A stretch of DNA of 64,000 nt, taken from NCBI GenBank assembly GCA_009909065.1, contig JAAANZ010000015.1, forward strand, positions 1 through 64,000, written 5' to 3'. Positions within the stretch are counted from its first letter, which is position 1. Every line of letters starts with the position of its first letter. The DNA comes from Alphaproteobacteria bacterium (GTDB taxonomy: Bacteria > Pseudomonadota > Alphaproteobacteria > Caulobacterales > Hyphomonadaceae). This document shows positions 25,205 through 37,106 of the stretch, piece after piece. A program made the position numbers and the translations under genes. The notes beneath the pieces are model-generated. The model worked only from the letters and a program-made list of their open reading frames with translations, did no database searches and was not told where the DNA came from.

Positions 25205-25755
25205 CAGGCGAGCCCTCCGAATTCGCCCGGCCGCCGGTTGAGTTGCAGAAGGGGCTGGACAATAGGATACAGCAGCGACGTGGTCAGCCAGGCACCGAGC
25301 AGGGGAAGGAGGGCGACAGTCTGGCTGGCCAGCATGTAAGCCACCAGCCAGAGCATGACGGTTCCGGCCAGCAGGCTTAGATAAGGCAGCAGCCGGTCAA
25401 GCACCGGGTCATGGGCGGTGTCGAGCGCGCCGGCCATGGCAGCGTACAACCCGTATGTGACGAGGTTGACGATCACGAAACAACCGAGCGGGGCCATGCT
25501 TGTCAGGTCCTGCAGGAGGCCGAGAAGGCAAAGCGCCAGCATCGGCCGGATGGACAGACCGACCCGAGCCCACCCCACGGCCGCGACCAGCCCGGCAAAA
25601 GGCCAGGCCACGTCAATACCGAAAAGCGAGCGCGGCGTCAGTCCGATCAGGATGATGCCTGTGGCTAGACCCGTGCCAAGCAGGAGGCGTATATTCGGAC
25701 CTGCCCGTCTCCACTGGGCAAGGACTGGTTCTGTCAAACTCTGCCAAGCCATCAC
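25204..25755 (-). CDS. mreD: Rod-shape-determining protein MreD
   Basis: A 183-aa integral membrane protein with five or six hydrophobic segments, e.g. LLLGTGLATGIILIGLTP and MLALCLLGLLQDLTSMAPLG. The LLQDL..APLG signature is typical of MreD. It links MreC/MreB with the wall-synthesis enzymes. Position between mreC and mrdA with 1-4 base overlaps confirms identity despite low sequence conservation. Two adjacent ATGs (25755, 25752) are possible starts. Confidence 0.93.
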   Translation of the reverse strand: MMAWQSLTEPVLAQWRRAGPNIRLLLGTGLATGIILIGLTPRSLFGIDVAWPFAGLVAAVGWARVGLSIRPMLALCLLGLLQDLTSMAPLGCFVIVNLVTYGLYAAMAGALDTAHDPVLDRLLPYLSLLAGTVMLWLVAYMLASQTVALLPLLGAWLTTSLLYPIVQPLLQLNRRPGEFGGLA

Positions 25756-26681
25756 TGCACCGCTGTCGTGGCGGTTTCAGCCGAAGACGGGCTATCGGAG
25801 CGCTGCGTCTCGGCCAGTGTTTCCTCACCGGTCACCGGCGCGTCTTCGGGCGCGGGTATGCGGGCCGGTGGAATCAGGCGCACGAAACCGCCGCGGGTTT
25901 CGGCAAGCGAGAAGCGCACGCGCCAGCGGGTTTCATCCCCGCTTCCCGGACCGGGATAGACCTCGCCGACCGTCAGGCCGCGCGGAAAGATACCGCCTTC
26001 GCCGCTGGTCAGGACGCGTTCGCCGGGGATGAAGGCGTCACGCTCCGGCCGGTCATCCAGAACCCCGTCGCCGTCGCGGTCACCGAAAAGGATTGCACGC
26101 ACACCGCTTGTCTCGCCGAGGACAGGGACGCGGGAATTGTAATCGGTCACCATCAGGATCCGGGAAGATATGTCCCCCACCTCGATCACGCGGCCGACAA
26201 GGCCGCCTTCATTGACCGCGATATAATCGGTGCGCACACCCTGGGCGTGACCGGCATTGGCAAGCAGCGTTTCCAGGAAGGGGCCGCCCGGCTCGGCCAC
26301 AATGCGTGCCGTGACACCCTTGCGCGGGGGCTCGCCGAGTGCATTGAGCATCGATTCATAGGCTTCGAGGCGCTGCGCCATCGACCGGGCGGCAAGCTCG
26401 TATTGCGACAATTCCCTGACCCGGGCCTCGAGTCTGTCTATGCGCGCCTCGTTCTGCGCCTGCCCCGTGAGATGCGCGAGAAGCCCCGGCTTGTGCGTCT
26501 TCACCGTCTGGCCGCCCGCGACGATCATGTCGCCGGTCAGGGTGCGTGCCGGTGAGAAGAAGGCCGCAATCCCGGGGGCGCCCTGGACGATGAGCAGGGC
26601 CAGCGCCAGCGCCAGCAGGACGCCGTAGAACAGCCGCCGGGCGGGCCGCTTGCCTGCAACTGTCCGAGCCTGTCGCGCCAT
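25752..26681 (-). CDS. mreC: Rod-shape-determining protein MreC
   Basis: A 309-aa bitopic protein with one membrane helix (LFYGVLLALALALLIVQGAP, about residues 16-35), a coiled-coil stretch (IDRLEARVRELSQYELAARS) and a periplasmic double beta-barrel domain with ARIVAEPGGPF, GLVGRVIEVGDISSRIL and VLTSGEGGIFPRGLTVGEV. MreC assembles in the periplasm and activates PBP2-RodA. The C-terminus has a Pro/Ala/Glu-rich tail. The stop overlaps mreD by 4 bases; 94 bases separate it from mreB. Confidence 0.96.
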   Translation of the reverse strand: MARQARTVAGKRPARRLFYGVLLALALALLIVQGAPGIAAFFSPARTLTGDMIVAGGQTVKTHKPGLLAHLTGQAQNEARIDRLEARVRELSQYELAARSMAQRLEAYESMLNALGEPPRKGVTARIVAEPGGPFLETLLANAGHAQGVRTDYIAVNEGGLVGRVIEVGDISSRILMVTDYNSRVPVLGETSGVRAILFGDRDGDGVLDDRPERDAFIPGERVLTSGEGGIFPRGLTVGEVYPGPGSGDETRWRVRFSLAETRGGFVRLIPPARIPAPEDAPVTGEETLAETQRSDSPSSAETATTAVQ

Positions 26682-26775
26682 GGGTTCAATCGCTCCTGTC
26701 GTGCCCGCCAGAACGTGGCATGATTCTCATGCCGGACCGCTCACCCATCGCATTGTCGGCCTCATGTGTCCGGTT

Positions 26776-28141
<1,366 letters not shown>

Positions 28142-28867
28142 ATGACTTTTACCGCGACCTGCCTGACCCTTTTCCCCGGCGCCTTTCCCGGTGTCTTGGG
28201 CGTGTCGATTCCCGAGCGCGCCCGGCGGGCTGGAATTTGGTCGCTGGAAGTGCTGGACATCCGCGAATTTTCGGACCATAAGCATCGATCCGTTGATGAA
28301 ACGCCCGCGGGTGGCGGGGCCGGAATGGTCCTCAGGCCCGACGTGGCGGCAAAGGCGGTGGATGCGGTGGCCGACGGGCGACCGCTGATTTATCCGAGCC
28401 CGAGGGGCGCGCCGCTCACCCAGGCCCGCGTGCGAGAGATCGCCGGCGGCGCGGGGGTGATATTGTTTTGCGGGCGTTTCGAAGGCCTGGACCAGCGCGT
28501 GATCGAGGCGCGCGGCATTGAAGAGGTCTCGCTGGGCGACTTCGTGCTCGCCGGGGGCGAGGTCGCCGCACAGGCGCTGATCGAGGCGGCCGTGCGGCTT
28601 CTTCCCGGTGTCGCGGGCAATGAGGCGTCGCTGGACGAGGAAAGTTTCGAGGACGGGCTCCTTGAATACCCTCATTATACGCGCCCGCGTGTATGGGAGG
28701 GCAGGGAGGTCCCGCCGGTCCTGTTGTCGGGCGACCATGCAAGGATCGCCGCCTGGCGCCGGGCCGAAAGAGAGAAGATTACCCGGGCCCGTCGGCCGGA
28801 TCTGTGGCGGGAGCGGGCGCGCAAACATGGCAGGCCAGCGTCGGAGAGTGATGATGAACGTGATTGA
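28142..28867 (+). CDS. trmD: tRNA (guanine-N1)-methyltransferase TrmD
   Basis: A 241-aa SPOUT methyltransferase that makes m1G37 in tRNAs and prevents frameshifting. The N-terminus [20 protein letters not shown], the motif DDTPAGGG-like segment [17 protein letters not shown], the knot region [14 protein letters not shown] and [14 protein letters not shown], and [13 protein letters not shown] near residue 180 are all characteristic. The ATG at 28142 fits the family; a TTG two codons upstream is also in frame. The end overlaps rplS by 17 bases. The C-terminus ([12 protein letters not shown]) is slightly extended. Confidence 0.96.
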   Translation: MTFTATCLTLFPGAFPGVLGVSIPERARRAGIWSLEVLDIREFSDHKHRSVDETPAGGGAGMVLRPDVAAKAVDAVADGRPLIYPSPRGAPLTQARVREIAGGAGVILFCGRFEGLDQRVIEARGIEEVSLGDFVLAGGEVAAQALIEAAVRLLPGVAGNEASLDEESFEDGLLEYPHYTRPRVWEGREVPPVLLSGDHARIAAWRRAEREKITRARRPDLWRERARKHGRPASESDDERD

Positions 28868-29405
28868 ACAGTTGGAAGCGGAAGAGGTGTCCCGCCTCAC
28901 CGACGGAAAAACAATCCCGGATTTCTCTCCGGGTGACACGCTCAGCGTCAATGTGCGCATCCGCGAGGGCGAGCGTGAACGTGTCCAGCGCTTTGAAGGC
29001 GTCTGCATTGCCCGCGCCGGCGCCGGCCTGCACGAGAATTTCACCGTCCGGAAGATCTCCTTCGGTGAAGGCGTCGAGCGGGTTTTTCCGGTCTATTCGC
29101 CGCTGATCGAGAGCATCGATGTCAAGCGCAAGGGCAAGGTGCGCCGCGCCAAGCTGTATTACCTGCGCGATCGGCGCGGCAAGTCGGCCCGGATCGCCGA
29201 GCGCACGACGGGGCGCGGCATGGAGCAGGTCGAGACCGCCATGTCCAAGACGGAGAAGCGGCGCCAGAAGGCGGCCGAGAAGGCTGATCGCAAGGCGCAA
29301 GCAGCGCGCCAGCGCGAGGCCGATGCCAAGGCGAAGGCCGAGGCCGACGCGGCGGCCGCTGCCGAGGCGGAGGCGGGTTCCGAGAGTGGCGACGCGCAGG
29401 AATAG
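28851..29405 (+). CDS. rplS: 50S ribosomal protein L19 with long C-terminal extension
   Basis: The first about 115 of 184 residues are canonical L19: [67 protein letters not shown] and [18 protein letters not shown]19 sits at the 30S-50S interface. The remaining about 65 residues form an Ala/Glu/Lys/Arg-rich, probably helical tail ([20 protein letters not shown]) ending in an acidic stretch. Such tails occur in several alphaproteobacteria. Starts at 28851 or 28854 both lie inside trmD and have GGAGAG upstream. The overlap implies coupled translation. Confidence 0.95.
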   Translation: MMNVIEQLEAEEVSRLTDGKTIPDFSPGDTLSVNVRIREGERERVQRFEGVCIARAGAGLHENFTVRKISFGEGVERVFPVYSPLIESIDVKRKGKVRRAKLYYLRDRRGKSARIAERTTGRGMEQVETAMSKTEKRRQKAAEKADRKAQAARQREADAKAKAEADAAAAAEAEAGSESGDAQE

Positions 29406-29527
29406 GTGGCCCGTGGCCCCGCAGCGGCCGGATGTGTCAGGGCGTTTGATGCGCGCCGCACCTCTTTGTTGAAATCTTCCCCCGCGACCCTGGAGGCGCC
29501 AGGACCGTGCCGCGAGAAGCCCGCCAG

Positions 29528-30025
29528 ATGCGCAAGACCGCGCGATGGGTCGCCATTCTGGCGCTTGTCGGCTGCGCCGGCCCCACCGACGCGGATGGCG
29601 GCCTCTTCAGCCTGTGCCGGCCCGAGGGTGTTGCCCCCGGCCATCTGCGCATTGGCGACATGCAGGCGCACCCGGAGACCATGGAGGTGCGCCTGGATGC
29701 GCGCGGCGAGGGCGGCTGGTATGGCATCACCATCCGCCTCGATCCGACGGCAGCTGACCGGCTGGCGCAGGTCACGCGCGAGAATATCGGCCAGCCGCTG
29801 GTCCTCGCGATTGACGGGGAGATTATCGCCGAGCCCGTCGTTCAAACCCCGATCCTCGACGGTCGGGTTCTGATCTCGGGAAATTTCACCCGCCATGAAG
29901 CCGGGGCGATCGTCGAGCGCCTATCTCCCGCGTGCCCCGTCGACAGGGAGGATGGCCGCGACCGGCCCGACACGGAAAGCGAACCCGGACCGGCCGGAGA
30001 TGAGGCGTCCGGGCCGCAAGACTGA
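29528..30025 (+). CDS. Lipoprotein with SecDF P1-head-like domain
   Basis: A 165-aa predicted lipoprotein: MRKTARWVAILALVGCAGP has a lipobox (LVGC) with Cys near residue 16. Residues about 50-135 resemble the P1 head subdomain of SecD/SecF: WYGITIRLDPTAADRLAQVT, then LVLAIDGEIIAEPVVQTPIL, and VLISGNFTRHEAGAIVERL. In SecD this domain is periplasmic and followed by membrane helices; here nothing follows but an acidic, disordered tail (DTESEPGPAGDEASGPQD). The ATG at 29528 gives the clean signal peptide; a GTG at 29507 is the alternative. It is 123 bases after rplS. Function unknown; an envelope role is inferred. Confidence 0.65.
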   Translation: MRKTARWVAILALVGCAGPTDADGGLFSLCRPEGVAPGHLRIGDMQAHPETMEVRLDARGEGGWYGITIRLDPTAADRLAQVTRENIGQPLVLAIDGEIIAEPVVQTPILDGRVLISGNFTRHEAGAIVERLSPACPVDREDGRDRPDTESEPGPAGDEASGPQD

Positions 30026-30062
30026 CTCGCAATGACGATGGTTTTCAGGCATACACCCCGCG

Positions 30063-31438
<1,376 letters not shown>

Positions 31439-31442
<4 letters not shown>

Positions 31443-32419
31443 CGACGCCTGCCCGTCCGGCCCAATCGCCCAAGGCGCCCGTCAGCCGCTTCTACGAAGT
31501 CGCCTCGCCGGAACGCCTGCGCGACCTTTGCGGGCCTCATCACCGCCACCTGCAGAAGCTGGAGGCCCAGTTCGCCGATCACGGACTGCGCGCGGAAAGC
31601 CAGGGGGGCGGCGTCATGCTGTTCGGCGATGCCGAAGGAGTTTCCCTGGCCGAAGCCGCGCTGGCCGATTTCGAACGCCGCCTGCGCGAGGGGTCCGATC
31701 CGAGCGAACTGGAGCTTGGCGGCGCCATCGAGGCGGCCGGCTCGCCGCAGGGGCCATTCGGAACGCTCAAGGGACTCAAGCGACCCGTCACGCCGCAGAG
31801 CCGCGGCCAGGCAGAGTATCTGGACGTGCTTTCCGATCTGTCGAACGGGCTCGTCTTCGGCGTCGGCCCGGCCGGCACCGGCAAGACCTATCTGGCCGTC
31901 GCCGCCGGCGTTTCGGAGCTGCTCGCCGGCCTTCGCGACCGCCTGATCGTGACACGCCCGGCCGTCGAAGCGGGTGAGAAGCTCGGTTTTCTTCCCGGCA
32001 CACTGGAAGAAAAGGTCGATCCCTACATGCTGCCGATCTGGGACTCGCTGCGCGAACTGATGGGGCAGGAACAGATGGAACGGCGCATGACGCGCGGCGA
32101 GATCGAGGTCGCCCCGCTCGCCTTCATGCGCGGGCGCACGTTGAAAAAGGCTTTTGTCATCGTCGACGAAGCCCAGAATACCACGATCGCGCAGATGAAG
32201 ATGGTGCTCACACGGCTCGGCCGCGACAGCCGTATGGTCGTGACCGGGGATATCGGACAGGTGGACCTGCCGCGCGGGCAGGGCTCCGGACTGATCCATG
32301 CGCTGGACATACTGGACGGTGTGGCAGGGATCAGCGCGCGGCGCCTGACACCCTCGGACGTGGTGCGCCATGAACTCGTCGGCCGCATCATCGACGCTTA
32401 TGAGGCGGCCGGAGTGTGA
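31439..32419 (+). CDS. PhoH-like ATPase
   Basis: A 326-aa PhoH-family P-loop ATPase/putative RNA helicase. [20 protein letters not shown] carries the Walker A motif near residue 146, [15 protein letters not shown] the Walker B, and [13 protein letters not shown] the sensor. The N-terminal about 100 residues form a small KH/PIN-linker-like domain. The start is a TTG at 31439 whose last bases overlap the miaB TGA (TTGA), with GGGAGG 7 bases upstream; this start is well supported. Partnership with YbeY in rRNA maturation is known from family context. Confidence 0.95.
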
Positions 32420-32880
32420 TGGGCGCCATTGAGCTCGACCTGAGGATTACCGAGTCCGCCTGGCATGAGATTGGCGATGGCGAGAGGCTGTGCCGGCGCG
32501 CGCTCGAAGCCGGGCGGGCGGTCGCAGGTGGGGCCGGCGGCGCGCTGGCCCTGCTGCTGACCGGAGACGCGCAGATGCAGGCGCTCAATCGCGATTGGCG
32601 TGGGCGGGACAAGCCCACCGACGTCCTGTCCTTCCCGGCAGGTGACATGGCGGCCGGCTTCCTGGGCGATATCGCGCTCGGCCATGGCGTCTGCGCGCGT
32701 GATGCGGCCGCCCATGACCGCGATCTCCCGGCGCATCTGGCGCATCTTGTCATTCACGGCCTGCTGCATCTTTACGGTCATGATCACATGGACGACACAG
32801 AAGCGGTCCGAATGCAGGCGCTCGAAAGCGAAGCGCTTGCAAGGCTGGGCTTACCGGACCCATACTGGGCGCCTAATTGA
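32419..32880 (+). CDS. ybeY: Endoribonuclease YbeY (16S rRNA maturation)
   Basis: A 153-aa zinc-dependent RNase needed for 3' maturation and quality control of 16S rRNA. The metal site is HGLLHLYGHDH with His113, His117 and His123. NRDWRGRDKPTDVLSFP is the second signature. The ATG at 32419 shares its first base with the phoH stop (TGATG); an in-frame GTG at 32416 is an alternative. The stop overlaps the following gene by 4 bases (TTGA). Confidence 0.96.
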   Translation: MGAIELDLRITESAWHEIGDGERLCRRALEAGRAVAGGAGGALALLLTGDAQMQALNRDWRGRDKPTDVLSFPAGDMAAGFLGDIALGHGVCARDAAAHDRDLPAHLAHLVIHGLLHLYGHDHMDDTEAVRMQALESEALARLGLPDPYWAPN

Positions 32881-33761
32881 GCAGGATGATGAACAGTTCC
32901 GACTCCCAGGATGCGGGCGAACCGCCAAGTCGGCTGGGCCGACTCCTCAGACGGCCGCGCCGCGGCGCGGGCCCGGCGGAGGCCACTTCGGCCCGCGCCA
33001 ACGGTAACGGCGCCCACGCGCATGCCGATATGCGCCTACGGCTTGCCGAATTCGAAGCCGGGACCGTCGCCGACGTGATGATTCCGCGGGCCGATATCGT
33101 CGCGGTCGAAGTCTCGACTCCGTTCGATGAAGCGATGAAGACCTTTGCGCGCGAAGCCCATTCCCGCCTGCCTGTCTACCGTCAGACGCTCGATGACCCT
33201 ATCGGTTTCGTCCATATCAAGGATATCGTGGCGGAGCTGGCGCGCGATGACGGGCCGGCCGAGCGGTCGCCGCTGGAAAAGCTGCGGCGCGACATGCTCT
33301 ATGTGCCGCCGTCGATGCCGCTGGCCGATCTTCTGGTGAAGATGCAGTCCACCCGGATTCACATGGCGCTGGTCGTCGATGAATATGGCGGCACGGACGG
33401 CCTGGTATCGCTCGAGAACCTGGTTGAGGAAATCGTCGGTGACATCGAGGACGAACATGACGAGGAGGCCGCGACCCTCCTTCGGCGCGGTCGCAATGTG
33501 TTCGAGGTGGATGCGCGCATGGAGATTGATGACTTTGCCGAGGAAACCGGCGTCAATCTGGCCCTGCCCGATCTGGAGGACGAGCTCGACACGCTGGGGG
33601 GAATCGCATTTGCCTTGGCCGGGCGCGTGCCAGTGCGCGGCGAGGTTCTGCGTCATCCGGGGGGATGTGACATGGAGATTATGGAGGCTGACACGCGGCG
33701 CATCCGCCGCCTTCGTCTGAGAATGCCGGGCGCGGCGGCAACGAGGGTCGATCTGAGCTGA
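32877..33761 (+). CDS. CorC/HlyC-type CBS-domain transporter-associated protein
   Basis: A 294-aa protein with two CBS domains (TVADVMIPRADIVAVEVS near residue 62; LRRDMLYVPPSMPLADLLVK near 137) and a C-terminal CorC_HlyC domain (ARMEIDDFAEETGVNLALPD, LDTLGGIAFALAGRVPVRGE). It lacks the membrane DUF21 domain, as in CorC itself. Homologues are implicated in magnesium and cobalt handling. The first about 45 residues are a basic, low-complexity lead. The TTG at 32877 overlaps the ybeY stop; an ATG at 32886 is a possible start. Location before lnt is conserved in many Gram-negatives. Confidence 0.92.
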   Translation: MSRMMNSSDSQDAGEPPSRLGRLLRRPRRGAGPAEATSARANGNGAHAHADMRLRLAEFEAGTVADVMIPRADIVAVEVSTPFDEAMKTFAREAHSRLPVYRQTLDDPIGFVHIKDIVAELARDDGPAERSPLEKLRRDMLYVPPSMPLADLLVKMQSTRIHMALVVDEYGGTDGLVSLENLVEEIVGDIEDEHDEEAATLLRRGRNVFEVDARMEIDDFAEETGVNLALPDLEDELDTLGGIAFALAGRVPVRGEVLRHPGGCDMEIMEADTRRIRRLRLRMPGAAATRVDLS

Positions 33762-35419
33762 TGTCGGATGTCGCTGTGCGCTCTCAGGGGGTCACCATTC
33801 TCGCGGCCCTGCACGAAGCGTTTGCGCGCGTGACGGGATGGAAGGCCATGGCACTGGCCGTTCTGCTGGGCGGGTTTTCCTCGCTGGCCTTCGCGCCCTT
33901 CCATGCCACGCCTGTCCTGATCATTTCCTATGTGGGCCTTGTCTGGATGATTGACGGGGCCCGCGGGCAGAAGCGATGGGGCAAGGCGGTTTTCGCGCGC
34001 GGCTGGGGCTTCGGTTTCGGCTTCTTCCTGATCAGCCTCTACTGGACAGCGGCGCCCTTCCTGGTCGAGCCGGAAAAACATGCCGCCTTCATCTGGATGC
34101 CGCTCCTGCTCCTGCCCGGCGGAATGGCGCTGATCTGGGGGGCGGTGATGGCCATGGGGGCGGCCTTCTGGTCATCCTCGCCCTCGCGTGTGTTCGTTTT
34201 CAGTTTCTTCTTCATGCTTGGCGAGTCGGTGCGCGGCCAGCTGTTCGGCGGATTTCCCTGGAACCTGCCGGGGACCAGCTGGATCCCGGGCGGTGCAGTG
34301 TCCCAGGCCGCGGCGATCGGGGGTGTCTACTGGCTGAGCCTGCTCACGGTGCTTGCCTGTGCGGCGCCTGCCGCGCTTGTCGATACGCGTGCGCGCCGCG
34401 GGATTGCCATCCGGCTTCTGCCCGTGGTCGCCAGCGTGATCGTCTTTGCCGTGATATGGGCCTGGGGTGGGCAACGCGTGAGCCAGCCGGCCCCTCTGAC
34501 GGACCGGACGGTTGTCCTGATGGATGCCGGCATCCCGCAGTCGGAGAAATTCGGCAAGGACGGGTATGCCAATCCGGAACTGTTCCGAACCTATCTGGAA
34601 TGGCTCCAGGCGGATCCCGGCGACCCCGATGATATCGTGATCTGGCCGGAAGGGGCGATCGGCACGCTGCTTCTTGACGACCGCCAGTTGGCGCCGACGG
34701 CGGAGTATCTTGGCGAGCGGACCCTGATAGCGGGCACGACGCGCCAGCAGAGTGTCCCCGGCGGGGGATATGAATGGTTCAATTCACTCGTTGTGCTCGG
34801 CGATGACAGCGCCGTCACCGGCCCCTCGGGCCTTTATGACAAGCACCGGCTGGTGCCCGTGGGCGAGCTGGCGCCCGCCGACATCCTGCCTTTCGGCGAG
34901 GCGATTTCGGGTATCCTGCCCGGAGCCATCCAGCGCATGGCAACCAGCGGCTTCACACCCGGTGTCGGCCCGGCCATCGTCTATGGCGACAATGTCCCGC
35001 CTTTTGTCGCGATGATCTGCTATGAGGGGCTCTATCCGCAGATCGCCCGGCGCGCCCAGCAGGAAGCCGGCCATCGTGCGGACTGGCTGGTGGTGGTCTC
35101 GAACGATGCCTGGTTCGGGGCGATGATCGGACCGGCGCAGCATTACGCCCAGAATCGTTACCGGGCGATCGAGACCGGACTGCCGATGGCGCGCGTTGCC
35201 AGCCGCGGCGTCTCCTCCGTCATTGATGGCTATGGGCGTGAAACCGCGCGGGCGCACCGCGTTGAGACTGATCGCGAGGGCTGGCGCGGGCGTCTCCTGC
35301 GCGCTTCGCTGCCGGCACCTGTGGCGCAGCCCCTCTTCCAGTGGCGCGGCGGAGGGGCGATTTTTCCGATGACACTCATTCTGGTGACGCTACTGGCCTT
35401 TTTCTTCTGGCGCCGTTAG
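33761..35419 (+). CDS. lnt: Apolipoprotein N-acyltransferase
   Basis: A 552-aa inner-membrane enzyme that adds the third acyl chain to lipoproteins. Several membrane helices in the first about 230 residues are followed by a periplasmic nitrilase-like domain. The catalytic triad is visible: Glu297 (WPEGAIG), Lys361 (YDKHRLVPVGE) and Cys420 (AMICYEGLYP). A C-terminal helix (MTLILVTLLAFFFW) anchors the domain. The start shares one base with the upstream TGA (TGATG). The many lipoproteins predicted in this window (e.g. at 29528, 38750, 39219, 61876) are its likely substrates. Confidence 0.96.
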   Translation: MSDVAVRSQGVTILAALHEAFARVTGWKAMALAVLLGGFSSLAFAPFHATPVLIISYVGLVWMIDGARGQKRWGKAVFARGWGFGFGFFLISLYWTAAPFLVEPEKHAAFIWMPLLLLPGGMALIWGAVMAMGAAFWSSSPSRVFVFSFFFMLGESVRGQLFGGFPWNLPGTSWIPGGAVSQAAAIGGVYWLSLLTVLACAAPAALVDTRARRGIAIRLLPVVASVIVFAVIWAWGGQRVSQPAPLTDRTVVLMDAGIPQSEKFGKDGYANPELFRTYLEWLQADPGDPDDIVIWPEGAIGTLLLDDRQLAPTAEYLGERTLIAGTTRQQSVPGGGYEWFNSLVVLGDDSAVTGPSGLYDKHRLVPVGELAPADILPFGEAISGILPGAIQRMATSGFTPGVGPAIVYGDNVPPFVAMICYEGLYPQIARRAQQEAGHRADWLVVVSNDAWFGAMIGPAQHYAQNRYRAIETGLPMARVASRGVSSVIDGYGRETARAHRVETDREGWRGRLLRASLPAPVAQPLFQWRGGGAIFPMTLILVTLLAFFFWRR

Positions 35420-35463
35420 AAGCTTCAGTCTAACAAAAACAAACACACCTTCAGAGCAGAAGC

Positions 35464-35883
35464 ATGTCAGACAGCAAACATCCCAGCGATATTGATCGTA
35501 TCGTAGGTCAAAGGGTGCGGTGGAGACGGCGTGAACTCAAGCTGACCCAGGAAAAACTTGGCGACCTTCTCGATCTTACTTTCCAGCAGGTTCAGAAATA
35601 CGAGAAGGGTGTGAACCGTATATCGGCCGGTCGCCTCTACGAAGTGGCGTCGGTCCTGGGGGTTCCCGTCACCTATTTCTATGACGGCGCGGAAGAATCC
35701 CTGGCCACGGAGCGCGCGGGTTTTGCGGAGATGGACGAGGATGTCCAGGCCCCGGTGATGAATTCGGAGACGCTCGACCTGGTTGCTGCCTTTCAGAATA
35801 TTGCCGATCCGGCGCTGCGAAAATCCATCCTGGCAACCGTCAAGGCCGCTTCAAAAGCGCTCAGGAGCCCGGAAACCACCTGA
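35464..35883 (+). CDS. XRE-family helix-turn-helix regulator
   Basis: A 139-aa DNA-binding protein. VGQRVRWRRRELKLTQEKLG, then LLDLTFQQVQKYEKGVNRIS and AGRLYEVASVLGVPVTYFYD form a complete lambda-repressor-like HTH at residues 14-75. The rest is acidic with a C-terminal helix (DPALRKSILATVKAASKAL). This type is widespread in alphaproteobacteria between lnt and metK/trmB. Its targets are not visible here. It lies 44 bases after lnt. Confidence 0.93.
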   Translation: MSDSKHPSDIDRIVGQRVRWRRRELKLTQEKLGDLLDLTFQQVQKYEKGVNRISAGRLYEVASVLGVPVTYFYDGAEESLATERAGFAEMDEDVQAPVMNSETLDLVAAFQNIADPALRKSILATVKAASKALRSPETT

Positions 35884-35952
35884 GGCAAGGTGGCCCCGGG
35901 CCGGCGGACACGCCGATACGGACTTCTGAAGGCCCGCAGCGGAGCCAGTGAC

Positions 35953-36645
35953 TTGACCGATCAATCGCGGCAACCGATTCGCACTTTCGGGCGGCGTCAA
36001 GCGCGCAAGCTGTCGGCGCGCCAGGATTGGCTGGTCCGCGAGCGGCTGGCGCAATTGCAGGTGCCGTCAGCCGGGCCGGGAGAGCTCGACCCGTCCGGGC
36101 TGTTCGCGCCGGCCCCGGACGATATCTGGCTCGAAATCGGGTTTGGCGGCGGCGAGCACCTCGTCGCGCAAGCCGGCAGGCATCCGCGAACCGGTTTCAT
36201 TGGCTGCGAACCCTTCATTGACGGCATGGCCAAGGCGCTCGGCCAGCTGGAAGATGGAGGGCTGGACAATGTCCGGCTTCATATGGGCGATGCGCGCGAA
36301 TTGATGCGGTGGTTGTGCGATGAATCACTGGGCCGCGTGTTCATCCTGTTTCCCGACCCCTGGCCCAAGGCGCGCCATTTCAAGCGGCGCCTGATCCAGC
36401 CGGCTTTCCTCGCCGAACTCTACCGGGTCGCCCGGCCCGGCGCCGAGATCCGCTTTGCCACGGATGTGCGCAGTTACGCCGACGGGGCCATTGCGCAGTT
36501 TCTCGGTCATGGCGGGTTTGAATGGACAGCCCGGACCGCCGATGACTGGCGCATCCCGCCCGAAGACCATGTGACGACCCGTTATGAAGCCAAGCAGCTT
36601 GGCGATATCACGCCGGTCTGGTTGCGGTTCCGGCGCATTCCATAG
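35953..36645 (+). CDS. trmB: tRNA (guanine-N7-)-methyltransferase TrmB
   Basis: A 230-aa Rossmann-fold methyltransferase making m7G46. Key motifs: IRTFGRRQARKLSARQ at the N-terminus, WLEIGFGGGEHLVAQA (SAM site), FIGCEPFIDGMAKAL, and VFILFPDPWPKARHFKRRLI, the TrmB hallmark. The TTG at 35953 matches the family N-terminus and has GGAG upstream; a GTG at 35890 in the same frame would add an unrelated 21-residue lead. metK, which commonly lies between the XRE gene and trmB in related genomes, is not here. Confidence 0.93.
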   Translation: MTDQSRQPIRTFGRRQARKLSARQDWLVRERLAQLQVPSAGPGELDPSGLFAPAPDDIWLEIGFGGGEHLVAQAGRHPRTGFIGCEPFIDGMAKALGQLEDGGLDNVRLHMGDARELMRWLCDESLGRVFILFPDPWPKARHFKRRLIQPAFLAELYRVARPGAEIRFATDVRSYADGAIAQFLGHGGFEWTARTADDWRIPPEDHVTTRYEAKQLGDITPVWLRFRRIP

Positions 36646-36896
36646 ACGAGGCTGGCCGGGTGCGCGCAGGCGCTGCGAATGCGGTTCGTGATCCCGCTCT
36701 CCCATGAACCGCTCATTTCGCTTGACGCGCAAGACGAAACATGGCCTTTTCCAGCCATCGAATACGGTCGGTCTGAATGCCAAGACCCCGTCAGACCGAC
36801 GGCTTTTGACTTCCACTCTTCCGTAATCGACACTCAGGCGACCCGTCTGCGCGGTGCAGGCAATGGGCGCGGAATGCATGCGGAAGGGCCAGGCAG

Positions 36897-37106
36897 ATGG
36901 CAACCGGAAAAGTCAAATGGTTCAATACCCAAAAGGGTTATGGCTTCATCAAGCCGGATGAAGGCGGCAAGGATGTGTTCGTGCACATCTCTGCCGTTGA
37001 GAAATCCGGCATGCAAAGCCTGCAGGAAGACCAGGCGGTATCTTATGAACTCTACACCGACGATCGCCGTGGCAAGACGTCGGCCGTGGACATCAAGGTC
37101 CTTTAA
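36897..37106 (+). CDS. Cold-shock domain protein (CspA family)
   Basis: A 69-aa single cold-shock domain. [20 protein letters not shown] contains RNP1 (KGYGFI), and [14 protein letters not shown] contains RNP2 (VFVHI). It binds single-stranded RNA/DNA as an RNA chaperone. A 251-base region without a gene precedes it and could hold a long structured leader, as in cspA mRNAs. A strong bidirectional terminator follows at 37242-37279. No clear Shine-Dalgarno is visible right before the ATG. Confidence 0.96.
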   Translation: MATGKVKWFNTQKGYGFIKPDEGGKDVFVHISAVEKSGMQSLQEDQAVSYELYTDDRRGKTSAVDIKVL

